Both the position numbers and the translations under genes were made by a program. From Streptomyces scabichelini (GTDB taxonomy: Bacteria > Actinomycetota > Actinomycetes > Streptomycetales > Streptomycetaceae), in the NCBI RefSeq assembly GCF_011045015.1, contig NZ_JAAKZY010000005.1:62001-126000 (forward strand): DNA of 64,000 nt. The letters are read 5' to 3'. Of this stretch, positions 16,479 to 24,816 are shown in pieces. Below the pieces are notes generated by a model. That model was not told the origin of the DNA and did not search any database. It worked only from the letters and a program-made list of their open reading frames with translations. Each line of letters opens with the position of its first letter. Position 1 is the first letter of the stretch.

Positions 16479-17480
16479 ATGGAACCGGTCTGGTTCACCT
16501 TCCTGAACGGCTCGGACATCGCACAGCTCGACCTGACCGACAGCGAGATACTCGACGCCGTCGAGGAGGGACTACGCGCTCAGGGTTCGGGCGAGGCAGT
16601 GATCGAACCGCGCGTCCACCTCAGGCCCGATCCGGCGTTCAACGGCCACTTCAACGTCCTGCGCGGCTATGTCGCCCCACTCGCCCTGGCCGGGGTCAAG
16701 ATCGTGGGCGATTACGTCGACAACTACAGGGCCGGCCTGCCCTCCGAGATGGCCTTGCTCAACCTCTTCGACCCACGTACCGGCATGCCGGTGGCGGTCC
16801 TCGACGCCACCGCCCTCACCGAGATGCGCACCGGCGCCCTCACCGCGCTGGGAGCACGCCATCTGGCCCGCCCGGACGCCAAGGTGCTCGGTCACATCGG
16901 CGCCCGAGCCACGTCGTACTGGAACGTGCGGCTGCTCGACCGGATCTTCGACCTCGGCGAGATACGCGTCCACTCGCGCCGCCCCGACAGTCGCAAGGCC
17001 TTCGCCGAGCGACTGGAGCGGGATCTCGGCAAGCCGGTGATCGTGACCGCGGACTGGCGGACCTGCGTGGAGGGCGCGGACATCGTCGTGGAGGCGTCAC
17101 GTCTGGAGCGGCCGGAGCCGCTGCTCAGGACCGAGTGGATCGCCCCCGGAGCCCTGGTCGTGCCGTACGGAACGAACAGCGCAGTCGAGCTCACCCTCAC
17201 CGACATCATGGACAAGATCGTCGTCGACGACTGGGGTCAGGCGCACGCCGGGCCGTTCGGCGCCCTGCGCGCACATGTCGACTCCGGCAGGCTCGACGAG
17301 TCCCGTCTGCACGCGGAGTTGGGCGAGATAGTCGCCGGCCGCAAGCCGGGCCGGGAGAGTGACGACGAGACGAACCTGTTCTGGCACCGCGGCCTCTCGC
17401 TCTCCGACATCGCGCTGGGTGCCGCCATGCTGCGGAAGGCCGAAGAGCTGGGCGTCGGCCAGAAGTTGAGGTTCTCGTGA
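16479..17480 (+). CDS. Ornithine cyclodeaminase / mu-crystallin family protein
   Basis: A 333-residue protein with the family core: AGVKIVGDYVDNYRAGLPSE, LTEMRTGALTALGARHLARP, a Rossmann segment VLGHIGARATSYWNVRLLDR (about 126-145), and a C-terminal ETNLFWHRGLSLSDIALGA. Members reduce ketimines or cyclic imines, deaminate ornithine, or act as N-alkyl-amino-acid or alanine dehydrogenases. The usual GxGxxx(A/G) nucleotide loop is GHIGAR here. I take the ATG at 16479 (GTGGGGA upstream). It is the first gene of a plus-strand operon, and its stop overlaps the next start by 4 nt. A role in handling an imino/keto intermediate is plausible but unproven. Confidence 0.82.
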   Translation: MEPVWFTFLNGSDIAQLDLTDSEILDAVEEGLRAQGSGEAVIEPRVHLRPDPAFNGHFNVLRGYVAPLALAGVKIVGDYVDNYRAGLPSEMALLNLFDPRTGMPVAVLDATALTEMRTGALTALGARHLARPDAKVLGHIGARATSYWNVRLLDRIFDLGEIRVHSRRPDSRKAFAERLERDLGKPVIVTADWRTCVEGADIVVEASRLERPEPLLRTEWIAPGALVVPYGTNSAVELTLTDIMDKIVVDDWGQAHAGPFGALRAHVDSGRLDESRLHAELGEIVAGRKPGRESDDETNLFWHRGLSLSDIALGAAMLRKAEELGVGQKLRFS

Positions 17481-19003
17481 CCGGGGTCGTCGTCGACGGC
17501 AGGTCGCTGTCGTACGACGATGTCGTCGCCGTCGCCCGGCACGGCGCCCACGTCGTCCTCGCGGAGGAGGTGTTGCCCCGGCTGCGGCGCGAACGGGCCG
17601 TCGTGGACGACGTGGTGGACCGTCAGGTGCCGACGTACGGTCTGACGACGGGCCTTGGCACTCGCTCGTCGTACGCACTGCCACGGGACGAACTGGCGCT
17701 GTTCAGCGTCCGTACGGTCCGGGGACGGGCCAACGCGGTCGGCGATCCGCTGCCGATCCCGGTCGTGCGCGCCGCCGTCCTCGCCCGCGTGAACGGCATC
17801 GCGGGCGGGGGCAGCGGGGTGCGGCCGGAGATCCTGCGGCTGCTCGTGGCCATGCTCAACGCGCGGGTGCATCCGGTGATACCCGAAGTGGGGTCGATCG
17901 GTGCCTCCGACCTGGTCCAGATGGCCCATGTCGGTCTGGTCGTCATCGGGGAGGGCAGCGCCGAGTTCGCGGGCGAGGTGCTCGACGGCCGCACGGCACT
18001 GCGGCGGGCAGGCCTCGCTCCCGCCGAACTCGGTCCGAAGGACGGGCATGTGCTGTGCGGCGCAAGCCCTCTCGCGGCCGGTCAGGGTGCGCTCGCCCTG
18101 CACGAGACGGCCACCCTCCTCACGCTGGCCCAGGCGGTCACGGCCCTGACCTACGAGGGCTTCCGGGCGAACACGAGCCCGCTGGACACCCGAGTGCTGG
18201 GCCTGCGCCCCGCCCCCGGTCAGTCCCGGGCGGCGGGCGAGCTGCTCGCTCTGCTGGTCGGCGGTGAGCTGGGCGATTCCCGGAACGCTCGGCGGCTCCA
18301 GGACCCGATCAGTCTGCGCTGCGCGGCCCAGGTGCACGGAGCACTGCACGCCGCGCTGGACTTCGCCGACGCCGCGCTCGGACCGGAGCTCAACGGCCTG
18401 GGCGACAATCCGGTGGTCCTGGCCGACACCGGCGAGATCCTCTCGTCAGGCAACTTCCACACCCCCGCCCTGGCACTGGCCCTCGACACCCTCGCACTGG
18501 CCCTGACGCAGACCGCGTCGCTCTCCGCCGAACGCATGCGCCGACTGCTCGACCCCGCCGTCACCGGGCTGCCCGCGAACCTCTCGCCGTACGGTCCTGA
18601 GCACTCGGGATTCGCCCCGCTGGCCAAGACGGCGCAGGCGCTCGTCGCCGAGATCCGCATGCTGTCCGCGGCGGTGAGCACCGACCCCCGCCACGGCGCG
18701 CAGGCCGTCGAGGACGACTCGACCAACGCGTCGCTCGGGGCCCGGAGGCTGACGACGATACTCACCCGCCTGCGCCAGCTCCTCGCCGTGGAGGCCGTGG
18801 TCGCCGCGCAGGCGGTGGATCTGGCGGCGCCGCCCTCGCTGGGGCGGGGACCGGACTTCCTGCACCGCGCGATCCGCAAGGCCGTGCCTCCCCTGGACGA
18901 CGACCGTCCCTGCGGGGTGGACGTGGAGGTGGTGAGCCGCGACATCCTGGGGTCCGACGACGTCCGGAGCGCGCTGCGCGCCATGGTGGGAGAAGCGTCA
19001 TGA
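17477..19003 (+). CDS. HAL/PAL-superfamily lyase lacking the MIO triad
   Basis: A 508-residue protein with histidine-ammonia-lyase architecture. It has the Tyr loop TYGLTTGLGT (53-62), NGIAGGGSGVRPEI, RLQDPISLRCAAQVHGAL, LNGLGDNPVV and SSGNFHTPALALALDTLALA. Canonical enzymes have G-S-x-G-A-S-G-D-L, in which A-S-G cyclises to MIO. Here residues 139-146 read GSIGASDL: the Gly is gone, so MIO should not form. It therefore probably does not deaminate a normal amino acid by the HAL mechanism. MIO-free relatives such as ergothionase eliminate trimethylamine. It is co-translated with its neighbours on both sides (GTGA, ATGA). Confidence 0.85.
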   Translation: MTGVVVDGRSLSYDDVVAVARHGAHVVLAEEVLPRLRRERAVVDDVVDRQVPTYGLTTGLGTRSSYALPRDELALFSVRTVRGRANAVGDPLPIPVVRAAVLARVNGIAGGGSGVRPEILRLLVAMLNARVHPVIPEVGSIGASDLVQMAHVGLVVIGEGSAEFAGEVLDGRTALRRAGLAPAELGPKDGHVLCGASPLAAGQGALALHETATLLTLAQAVTALTYEGFRANTSPLDTRVLGLRPAPGQSRAAGELLALLVGGELGDSRNARRLQDPISLRCAAQVHGALHAALDFADAALGPELNGLGDNPVVLADTGEILSSGNFHTPALALALDTLALALTQTASLSAERMRRLLDPAVTGLPANLSPYGPEHSGFAPLAKTAQALVAEIRMLSAAVSTDPRHGAQAVEDDSTNASLGARRLTTILTRLRQLLAVEAVVAAQAVDLAAPPSLGRGPDFLHRAIRKAVPPLDDDRPCGVDVEVVSRDILGSDDVRSALRAMVGEAS

Positions 19004-19902
19004 CCGATATCGACGTACACCAGCATCTGTGGACTCCCTCACTGGTGGAGGCTCTGCGCTCCCGCCGAGAACCGCCGTACCTCGACGGCTGGACCCTGTA
19101 CCTGAACGGTGAGCCGCCCTACGACATCCCGCCCGCCGACCATGACATCGCCCGGCGTACGGATGTCGTCGCCGCCGACGGTCTCGGCCGGGCGCTGGTC
19201 TCGCTGTCCGCCCCGATCGGCGTGGAGTGGCTGCCGGCGGCCGAGGCGCGGCCGCTTCTCGACGCCTACCACGACGGCGTGGCCACGCTCCCCGAACCGT
19301 TCGGCGCCTGGGCCGCCGCCTGTGTACGGGACATCGACCCGGACGCTGTGGCGGGGGACCTCGCCCGGGGGTTCGCCGGTCTCCAGCTCCCCGCGAACGC
19401 CCTTGCCGACGCGGCCGGTTACGCGCGCTGCTCCCCCCTGCTCGATCTGCTCGAAGAGCGCGACCTCCCGCTGTTCGTCCACCCGGGGCCCGCGGCCGCC
19501 GACGCGTCGGCAGGGCCTGGCTGGTGGCCGGCGATGGTGCCCTACGTCCAGCAGATGCACGCCGCCTGGTTCGCCTTCCGCGCCTTCGGCCGACCACGTC
19601 ATCCGCGCCTCAGGGTCTGCTTCGCGCTGCTGGCCGGGCTCGCCCCACTGCACACGGAGCGCTTCGCCGCCCGGGGCGGACCGCTGGGAGGAGTCGACTC
19701 CGACGTGTTCCTCGAGACGTCCTCGTACGGTCCGACCGCCGTCGCCGCGATCGTCCACGCCCTCGGTGCGGACGCCGTGGTCCAGGGCTCGGACCGGCCC
19801 TACGCCGAGCCGCCGCGGCATCCCGACTTCGGACTGGGCGGGGCCGCGGCGTACGCCTTCCGCATCGCCAATCCTCGGCGGCTGCTCACGGGAAAGGAGT
19901 GA
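19000..19902 (+). CDS. Amidohydrolase family 2 (TIM-barrel) protein
   Basis: A 300-residue protein beginning MTDIDVHQHLW, the H-x-H metal motif of amidohydrolase-2 enzymes (decarboxylases and hydrolases). It has a later metal or catalytic His in LPLFVHPGPAA (about 160-170) and Asp in QGSDRPYAEPP (about 265). It might open an imidazolone, thiohydantoin-like or lactone ring, or decarboxylate; this family is not HutI (imidazolonepropionase), which is otherwise expected after a urocanase. It is the last gene of the 16479 operon, and its 3-prime end overlaps the convergent urocanase-like gene by 17 nt. Confidence 0.8.
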   Translation: MTDIDVHQHLWTPSLVEALRSRREPPYLDGWTLYLNGEPPYDIPPADHDIARRTDVVAADGLGRALVSLSAPIGVEWLPAAEARPLLDAYHDGVATLPEPFGAWAAACVRDIDPDAVAGDLARGFAGLQLPANALADAAGYARCSPLLDLLEERDLPLFVHPGPAAADASAGPGWWPAMVPYVQQMHAAWFAFRAFGRPRHPRLRVCFALLAGLAPLHTERFAARGGPLGGVDSDVFLETSSYGPTAVAAIVHALGADAVVQGSDRPYAEPPRHPDFGLGGAAAYAFRIANPRRLLTGKE

Positions 19903-21544
19903 TCGTGCCGAGATCGAGTCCGGTGTCCTGGGCCTTCTTCGTGGCCTCGTCGTACCCGGCGTCCGCGTAGCGGGCCACACCCAGGGCAGGGTCGGTCCAG
20001 AACACCCGGCGGATCTTGCGTTCCGCCAGTTCGCTGCCGTCGGCGACGACGGTGAGACCGGTGTGGATGCTGCGGCCCACCCCGACTCCGCCGCCGTTGC
20101 CGACGGACACCCAGGACGCGCCCTGGGCCGCATTGAGCAGCGCGGCCAGCACGGGCCAGTCGGCGATCGCGTCGCTGCCGTCTAGCATCCCCTCGGTCTC
20201 CCGGGACGGCGAGGCGACGGCGGCGGGGTCCATGTGGTCCCGGCCGAGGGCCAGCGGGCCGATCTCGCCGCGCCGGACGAGCTCGTTGAGGCGCAGGCCG
20301 ACCTCGTGCCGTTCGCCCAGACCGAGCCAGCAGATGCGGGCGGGCAGTCCCTGCACGGTCACCCGGACCCGGGCCAGCTCGAACCACCGCTCCAGGGAAG
20401 GCGATCGAACCACGTCCAGTACGGCGTCCTCGCTGCGGCGCAGGTCCCGCGGGTCGCCGCTCAGACAGACCCAGCGGTACGGGCCGACCCCGCGCGCGAA
20501 GATCGGGCGTACGTACTCGGCCACGAATCCGGGGAATTCGGCGGCTCGGGCGGCTCCGGCCGCCACCGCCTGGGCGCGCAGGTTGTTGCCGTACTCGAAG
20601 ACGACCGATCCGCCCTCGCGCAGAGCCTGCAGAGCGTTCGCGTGTGTGCGCAGTGATGTCCGTACGGCGTCACGGTAGGCGGCGTCGGGCGGGCGTGCCG
20701 GGTCGGGCGTGTACCCGATGGGCACGTAGCCGTGGTCGAGGTCGTGCGCGGCCGTCTGGTCCGTGGCGATGTCCAAGGCGACTCCGTCGGCGACCAACCT
20801 GGGCAGGATCTCGGCGATGTTGCCGACGAGCGCGATGGCGGCGGGGTCGGACGAACCGGCGAGGTCGGCGACCGCCGCCTCGTAGTCGGGCGCGATGCGG
20901 TCGACCCAGCCCGCGGCGAGCCTGCGTCGCGCGCGCTCAGGGTCGACCTCGACAATCAGGCCGCGACCGCCCAGGTTCGCGATGGCCAGGCCCTGTGCGC
21001 CACCCATTCCGCCGAGCCCGGCGGTCACCACCCGCCGCCCGGCGAGCGTGCCGCCGAAGTGACGGCGGGCGATGGCCGCGAAGGTCTCGTGGGTGAAGCC
21101 GAGGACGCCCTGCGTGCCGATGTAGAACCAGGCGGCGGCCGTCATCTGCCCGTACATGGTGAGTCCGGCGTCTTCGAGGCGGCGGAACTCAGCCTCGTCC
21201 GACCAGGCCGGCACGACCATCGCGGTCGAGATGAGGACACGCGGGGCGTCGGGGTGCGTCGGCAGCACCGCCACAGGCTTGCCCGACTGGACCATCAACG
21301 TCTCGTCGGGGCCCAGGCGTTCAAGGGCTGCGACGATCGCGTCGTAGGCCTCCCAGGAGCGGGCGGCCCGGCCGCGACCGCCGTAGACGACGAGCCGCGC
21401 GGAGTCCTCGGCGACGGCGGGGTCGAGGGTGTTGAGAAAGCAGCGCAGGACGCCCTCCTGCTCCCAGCCGCGGCAGCGGAGTTCGGCGCCCGTGGGCGCC
21501 GGGACGCCGAGTCGTCCGTCACGAAGGGGATTGATTGGATCCAT
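19886..21544 (-). CDS. Urocanate hydratase homologue with altered signature loop
   Basis: A 552-residue urocanase-family protein, full length. NAD-binding features include the GLGGMGGAQGLAIANLGGRG loop. PARICWLGLG carries the family catalytic Cys (about 405), and NNLRAQAV, GRDHMDPAAVASPSRETE and a C-terminal YADAGYDEAT are conserved. The normally near-invariant HHGGGVG segment with its following S-x-H-S/A-G reads GNGGGVG and RSIHTG here (about 482-496). That change next to the active site suggests a modified substrate such as thiourocanate rather than urocanate. The ATG at 21544 lies inside a palindromic operator with no Shine-Dalgarno, so the mRNA may be leaderless. Confidence 0.85.
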   Translation of the reverse strand: MDPINPLRDGRLGVPAPTGAELRCRGWEQEGVLRCFLNTLDPAVAEDSARLVVYGGRGRAARSWEAYDAIVAALERLGPDETLMVQSGKPVAVLPTHPDAPRVLISTAMVVPAWSDEAEFRRLEDAGLTMYGQMTAAAWFYIGTQGVLGFTHETFAAIARRHFGGTLAGRRVVTAGLGGMGGAQGLAIANLGGRGLIVEVDPERARRRLAAGWVDRIAPDYEAAVADLAGSSDPAAIALVGNIAEILPRLVADGVALDIATDQTAAHDLDHGYVPIGYTPDPARPPDAAYRDAVRTSLRTHANALQALREGGSVVFEYGNNLRAQAVAAGAARAAEFPGFVAEYVRPIFARGVGPYRWVCLSGDPRDLRRSEDAVLDVVRSPSLERWFELARVRVTVQGLPARICWLGLGERHEVGLRLNELVRRGEIGPLALGRDHMDPAAVASPSRETEGMLDGSDAIADWPVLAALLNAAQGASWVSVGNGGGVGVGRSIHTGLTVVADGSELAERKIRRVFWTDPALGVARYADAGYDEATKKAQDTGLDLGTITPFP

Positions 21545-21566
21545 GGATCCAATCTAGTATCCGGGC
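21531..21566. promoter_or_regulatory. Overlapping divergent promoters around a 22-bp perfect palindrome
   Basis: Positions 21533-21554 form a perfect palindrome with half-site GATTGGATCCA, matching the T-T-G-G-A-T-C-C-A-A style of FadR/FCD-type GntR operators. On the plus strand TTGATT (21531-21536), an 18-bp spacer and TAGTAT (21555-21560) end 6 nt before the GntR ATG. On the minus strand TAGATT (21556-21551) ends 6 nt before the urocanase-like ATG. Both genes would then start at position +1. The palindrome fills the plus spacer and covers the minus start codon, so one bound GntR dimer could block both. Confidence 0.75.
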
Positions 21567-22286
21567 ATGTGTCCGTCGCCGTCTTCATCGAATGACGCCC
21601 TCAGCGTCGCGAGCCTCGCCGACCAGATCGCCTACCGGCTGCGCGCCGACATCCTCGATGGGAAGCTGCCGTTCGGCGCCCGCCTGCAGCACGAGGAACT
21701 GGCCGCGCGCTTCGGCGTCAGCCGGACTCCGATCCGTGAGGCACTGCGCCAGCTGCAGGCCCTCAACCTCGTGGAACTGGCGCCGAATCGCGGAGCGACC
21801 GTGCGCACGCCGTCCCGGGCGGAGCTCGTCGAGGTCTATGAACTCCGCGCCGAAATGGAGGGTTTCGCCTGCGCGCTGGCGTGCGACCGTGCCTCAGCCG
21901 GGGATCTGGACGAGCTGGAGCGCGCCCAGGAGCGGCTCACACAGGCCGTCGCCGAGGCCGGGCGCATCGACGACGCGGAACTCGACGCGGCCGTGACGGA
22001 CGCGAACACCGCCTTTCACGCCCTGATCCACCGGGCCGCCGGCAACCGTCGCCTGACCGAGTCCGTCCAGGGGCTGCTGCACGTCTTCCCGCGCGACCTG
22101 GTGTGGCGGGTCATCGCCCATGACGAGAGGGCGCTGACGGCCATGAACGTGCACGAGCACCGGTCCATCGCCGCCGCCCTGCGCGCCCGCACTCCGGACG
22201 CCGCACGCGCGTTGATGCGCGACCATGTCCGCGGTGCCGGCCAGATCCTCCTGGCTCACCTCGACGAGCAGAGATTCTGGGGATGA
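21567..22286 (+). CDS. GntR family regulator, FCD (FadR) subfamily
   Basis: A 239-residue protein. Its winged helix reads LADQIAYRLRADILDGKLPF, FGVSRTPIREALRQLQALNL (about 16-72), and an all-helical FCD effector domain follows with metal-type residues D/H in VTDANTAFHALIHRAAGN (about 148) and HEHRSIAAALRA (about 198). The ATG has no convincing ribosome site and lies 6 nt behind a TAGTAT -10, suggesting leaderless translation. It probably represses itself, the urocanase-like gene and the genes downstream. Its stop overlaps the next start by 4 nt. Confidence 0.9.
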   Translation: MCPSPSSSNDALSVASLADQIAYRLRADILDGKLPFGARLQHEELAARFGVSRTPIREALRQLQALNLVELAPNRGATVRTPSRAELVEVYELRAEMEGFACALACDRASAGDLDELERAQERLTQAVAEAGRIDDAELDAAVTDANTAFHALIHRAAGNRRLTESVQGLLHVFPRDLVWRVIAHDERALTAMNVHEHRSIAAALRARTPDAARALMRDHVRGAGQILLAHLDEQRFWG

Positions 22287-23197
22287 GCGCGCCCCTCGAC
22301 CGAGTGCTGGTCATCGGCGGCGGCACCATGGCCACCGGCATCGCCGCCCGCCTCGCCGCCACGGGCATCGAGACGGTCGTGCTGGTACGCCGCCGGGAAG
22401 CGATCGCGCCGACACGGGACGAGATCGCCAGGCGGGTGGAACAACTCGTCGCATCCGTACGGCCGGTGACCGTCCTCGTCGACCACGCACCTGGGCCGTT
22501 CGCGCTGGCCGTGGAGTCGATCGCCGAGGACGCGGCAGCCAAGCGCGCCGTGCTGGCGCGGGCCGAGACGCTGGTAGCGGACGACGGGATCCTGGCGACC
22601 AACACCTCCTCGCTACGGCTGGCCGATCTCGCCGAAGACCTCACCCGTCCCGAACTCTTCGCCGGTTGGCACTGGTTCAACCCAGCCGAACTCGTTCCGC
22701 TCGTGGAGGTGACGGGCGGGCCGCGCACCGCGCCGGACACCCTGGAACGACTCGCCACCCTCTCGTGGGCCATCGGCAAGGAGCCGATCACGCTCCGGCG
22801 CGACCACGCCGGCTTCGTGGCCAACCGGCTGCAGTACGCCCTGCTGCGCGAGGCGTACGCGCTGGTCGAGGAGGGCGTCTGCGGTGCGGAGGACGTCGAC
22901 CGGGCCGTCGTCGCCGGGCTCGGGGCGCGCTGGGCGGCGATCGGCCCGTTCGCGTCGATGGACGCGGCGGGACTCGACGTCCACGAAGCCGTCACCGAGC
23001 AGCTGTTCCCCCAACTCTCCCGCTCGATCGAGGTGCCCGCCCTGCTGCGGGAGACGCGCCGCGGCGGTGCGAACGGGATGAAGAGCGGCCGAGGGCTGCT
23101 GGGCGGCTACCCGCCCGAGTCCGCACAAGACATCGTGGCGCGCCGGGACGCGGTCCTCGCGCTGCTGGCCGGTACCGGACGGAAGGTGACGGAATGA
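22283..23197 (+). CDS. 3-hydroxyacyl-CoA dehydrogenase / carnitine-dehydrogenase-like protein
   Basis: A 304-residue protein with an N-terminal Rossmann motif VLVIGGGTMATGIAARLA (8-25), LATNTSSLRLADLAEDLTRP, FAGWHWFNPAELVPLVEVTG (about 128-147), and a C-terminal helical domain with FVANRLQYALLREAYALVEE. These are the marks of the 3-hydroxyacyl-CoA dehydrogenase superfamily, which also contains L-carnitine dehydrogenase and other short hydroxyacid enzymes acting without CoA. It is encoded between the GntR regulator and the second lyase with 4-nt overlaps on both sides. It may oxidise a hydroxylated intermediate; the substrate is unknown. Confidence 0.82.
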   Translation: MSAPLDRVLVIGGGTMATGIAARLAATGIETVVLVRRREAIAPTRDEIARRVEQLVASVRPVTVLVDHAPGPFALAVESIAEDAAAKRAVLARAETLVADDGILATNTSSLRLADLAEDLTRPELFAGWHWFNPAELVPLVEVTGGPRTAPDTLERLATLSWAIGKEPITLRRDHAGFVANRLQYALLREAYALVEEGVCGAEDVDRAVVAGLGARWAAIGPFASMDAAGLDVHEAVTEQLFPQLSRSIEVPALLRETRRGGANGMKSGRGLLGGYPPESAQDIVARRDAVLALLAGTGRKVTE

Positions 23198-24774
23198 CGT
23201 CCCTGTTGGAACCGCAGGAGGGCACGGCGGCCCTCGGGGAGCCTCAGGCGTCCCTCGCGGGACCTGGAAGAGGCGCCGCGTCCTCGGCGGAACCGGACGA
23301 GGGCGTGATCGTCCTGGGCGACCGTCCGCTGCGTCCGGCGGATGTGGTGGCGGTGGCGCGGGGCCGACGTGTCGTGCTCGGCCGCGGGGCCTACGAGCAG
23401 ATGCGGGCCTCGCGCGCCGCACTCGAGGCGGTGCTGGCCCGGGGAGACACCGTGTACGGACTCAACACGGGCGTCGGCGCGTTGAAGACCGAGGCGATCC
23501 TGGCCGACCGGCAGGCCGCGTTCCAGCCCCTACTGCTGCGCGCGCATCGAGTGGGCCACGGACAGCTCGCGCCCGCGGAGTTCGTCCGGGCCGCCATGGT
23601 GGCACGGGCCGCGGGGCTCGCGGTCGGCGTCGCGGGTGTGCGTCCCGAAGTCGCCGACGCGTACTGCCGGGCCCTCGACACCGACGTGACGCCCCGCGTC
23701 CACCTGATCGGGTCGATCGGGCAGGCCGACCTGAGCCAGCTGGCGGAGATCGGCCTGGCTCTCATCGGCCACGGTGCCGATGGCGAGGCGCTGATCGCAC
23801 GCGGCTACACGCCGATCGAACTCGGCCCGCGCGAGGCGGGCGCGGTCGTCAACAGCAACGCGTTCTCGGTCGGCATCGCCTGCCTCGCCCTGGAGCGCGC
23901 GACCCGCGCCGTCCGGGCCCTCGACGTGTCCGCGGCGCTGTCGCTGGAGGCCCTGACGGGGAACGTCGATGCCGTCCACCCCGCCGTCGCCGGAGTGCGT
24001 CCGTACACCGGTGCCCACGAGACGATCGTTCGCCTGCGTGCGCTGCTGGCAGGCGGCGCCTTGCTGAGCGGCGCCAGGCCGCCCCGCTCCCTCCAGGACC
24101 CGCTGGCGTTCAAGGTGGTGCCCCAGACCCACGGTGCGGCACGGCAGGCGCTCGCGCACTGTGCCCGCGCCGTCGAGGTCGAGCTCGCCTCCTCCGGGGA
24201 CAGCCCGATCATGCTCGTCGACGAGGACCGTGCCATCTCGACCGGCAACCACGACATAGCCCCCGTCGCCATCGCGCTCGACTACGCGCGGCTCGGGCTC
24301 GCGCAGGCGGTCACAATCGCGGGCGAGCGTGTGCAGAAGCTGCTGGACTCCGCCTTCACCGGCCTGGCGACCGGACTCCGGGCCGATCCCGCCGCGCCCG
24401 ACGACGGGCTGGCGATCATCGCCAACGGCGCGGCGAGCCTGGCCGGTGAGGCCCGTCTGCTCGCCCAGCCCGTCACTCTGGAGCAGCCCACCAGCGCGAT
24501 CGCGGCTGGTATCGAGGACCGGATCACGATGGCCCCTGTCGCGGCCCGTCGGCTTCATGAAATGGCCGGTCTGGCGCTGCGGTTGGCCGCCGTGGAACTC
24601 ATGTGCGGCGCCCAGGCGGTCGACCTCCGTGGGCACGCCGGCGACCTGGGCGAGGGCACGGGACGTGCCTATACGGCGACTCGGCGATCGGTTCCCTTCG
24701 TCGGTGCGGGCCAGGCGCCGGACGGCGACCTTGACGCACTGGAGGACTGGCTCACCGGCAACGCCGTCCCGTAA
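23194..24774 (+). CDS. Second HAL-superfamily lyase lacking the MIO triad
   Basis: A 526-residue protein with an extra disordered N-terminus of about 37 residues, then HAL architecture: VYGLNTGVGALKTE (87-100), AARAAGLAVGVAGVRPEV, RSLQDPLAFKVVPQTHGA and STGNHDIAPVAIALDYARL. At the MIO site it reads GSIGQADL (173-180), so no Ala-Ser-Gly triad is present at all. It is clearly diverged from the lyase at 17477, so this is not a recent duplication. Two MIO-free lyases could act on different substrates, for example ergothioneine versus hercynine, or form hetero-oligomers. It is co-translated with the dehydrogenase upstream. Confidence 0.85.
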   Translation: MTSLLEPQEGTAALGEPQASLAGPGRGAASSAEPDEGVIVLGDRPLRPADVVAVARGRRVVLGRGAYEQMRASRAALEAVLARGDTVYGLNTGVGALKTEAILADRQAAFQPLLLRAHRVGHGQLAPAEFVRAAMVARAAGLAVGVAGVRPEVADAYCRALDTDVTPRVHLIGSIGQADLSQLAEIGLALIGHGADGEALIARGYTPIELGPREAGAVVNSNAFSVGIACLALERATRAVRALDVSAALSLEALTGNVDAVHPAVAGVRPYTGAHETIVRLRALLAGGALLSGARPPRSLQDPLAFKVVPQTHGAARQALAHCARAVEVELASSGDSPIMLVDEDRAISTGNHDIAPVAIALDYARLGLAQAVTIAGERVQKLLDSAFTGLATGLRADPAAPDDGLAIIANGAASLAGEARLLAQPVTLEQPTSAIAAGIEDRITMAPVAARRLHEMAGLALRLAAVELMCGAQAVDLRGHAGDLGEGTGRAYTATRRSVPFVGAGQAPDGDLDALEDWLTGNAVP

Positions 24775-24816
24775 CACTCCCACACTCCATGACCGGCACG
24801 GCACAGGGGAATGACC

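Noticed and set aside
17477..24774. Calling both lyases hutH and the urocanase hutU
   Set aside because: The MIO triad is missing in both lyases, the urocanase loop is altered, and HutI/HutG are absent, so canonical histidine degradation is not supported.
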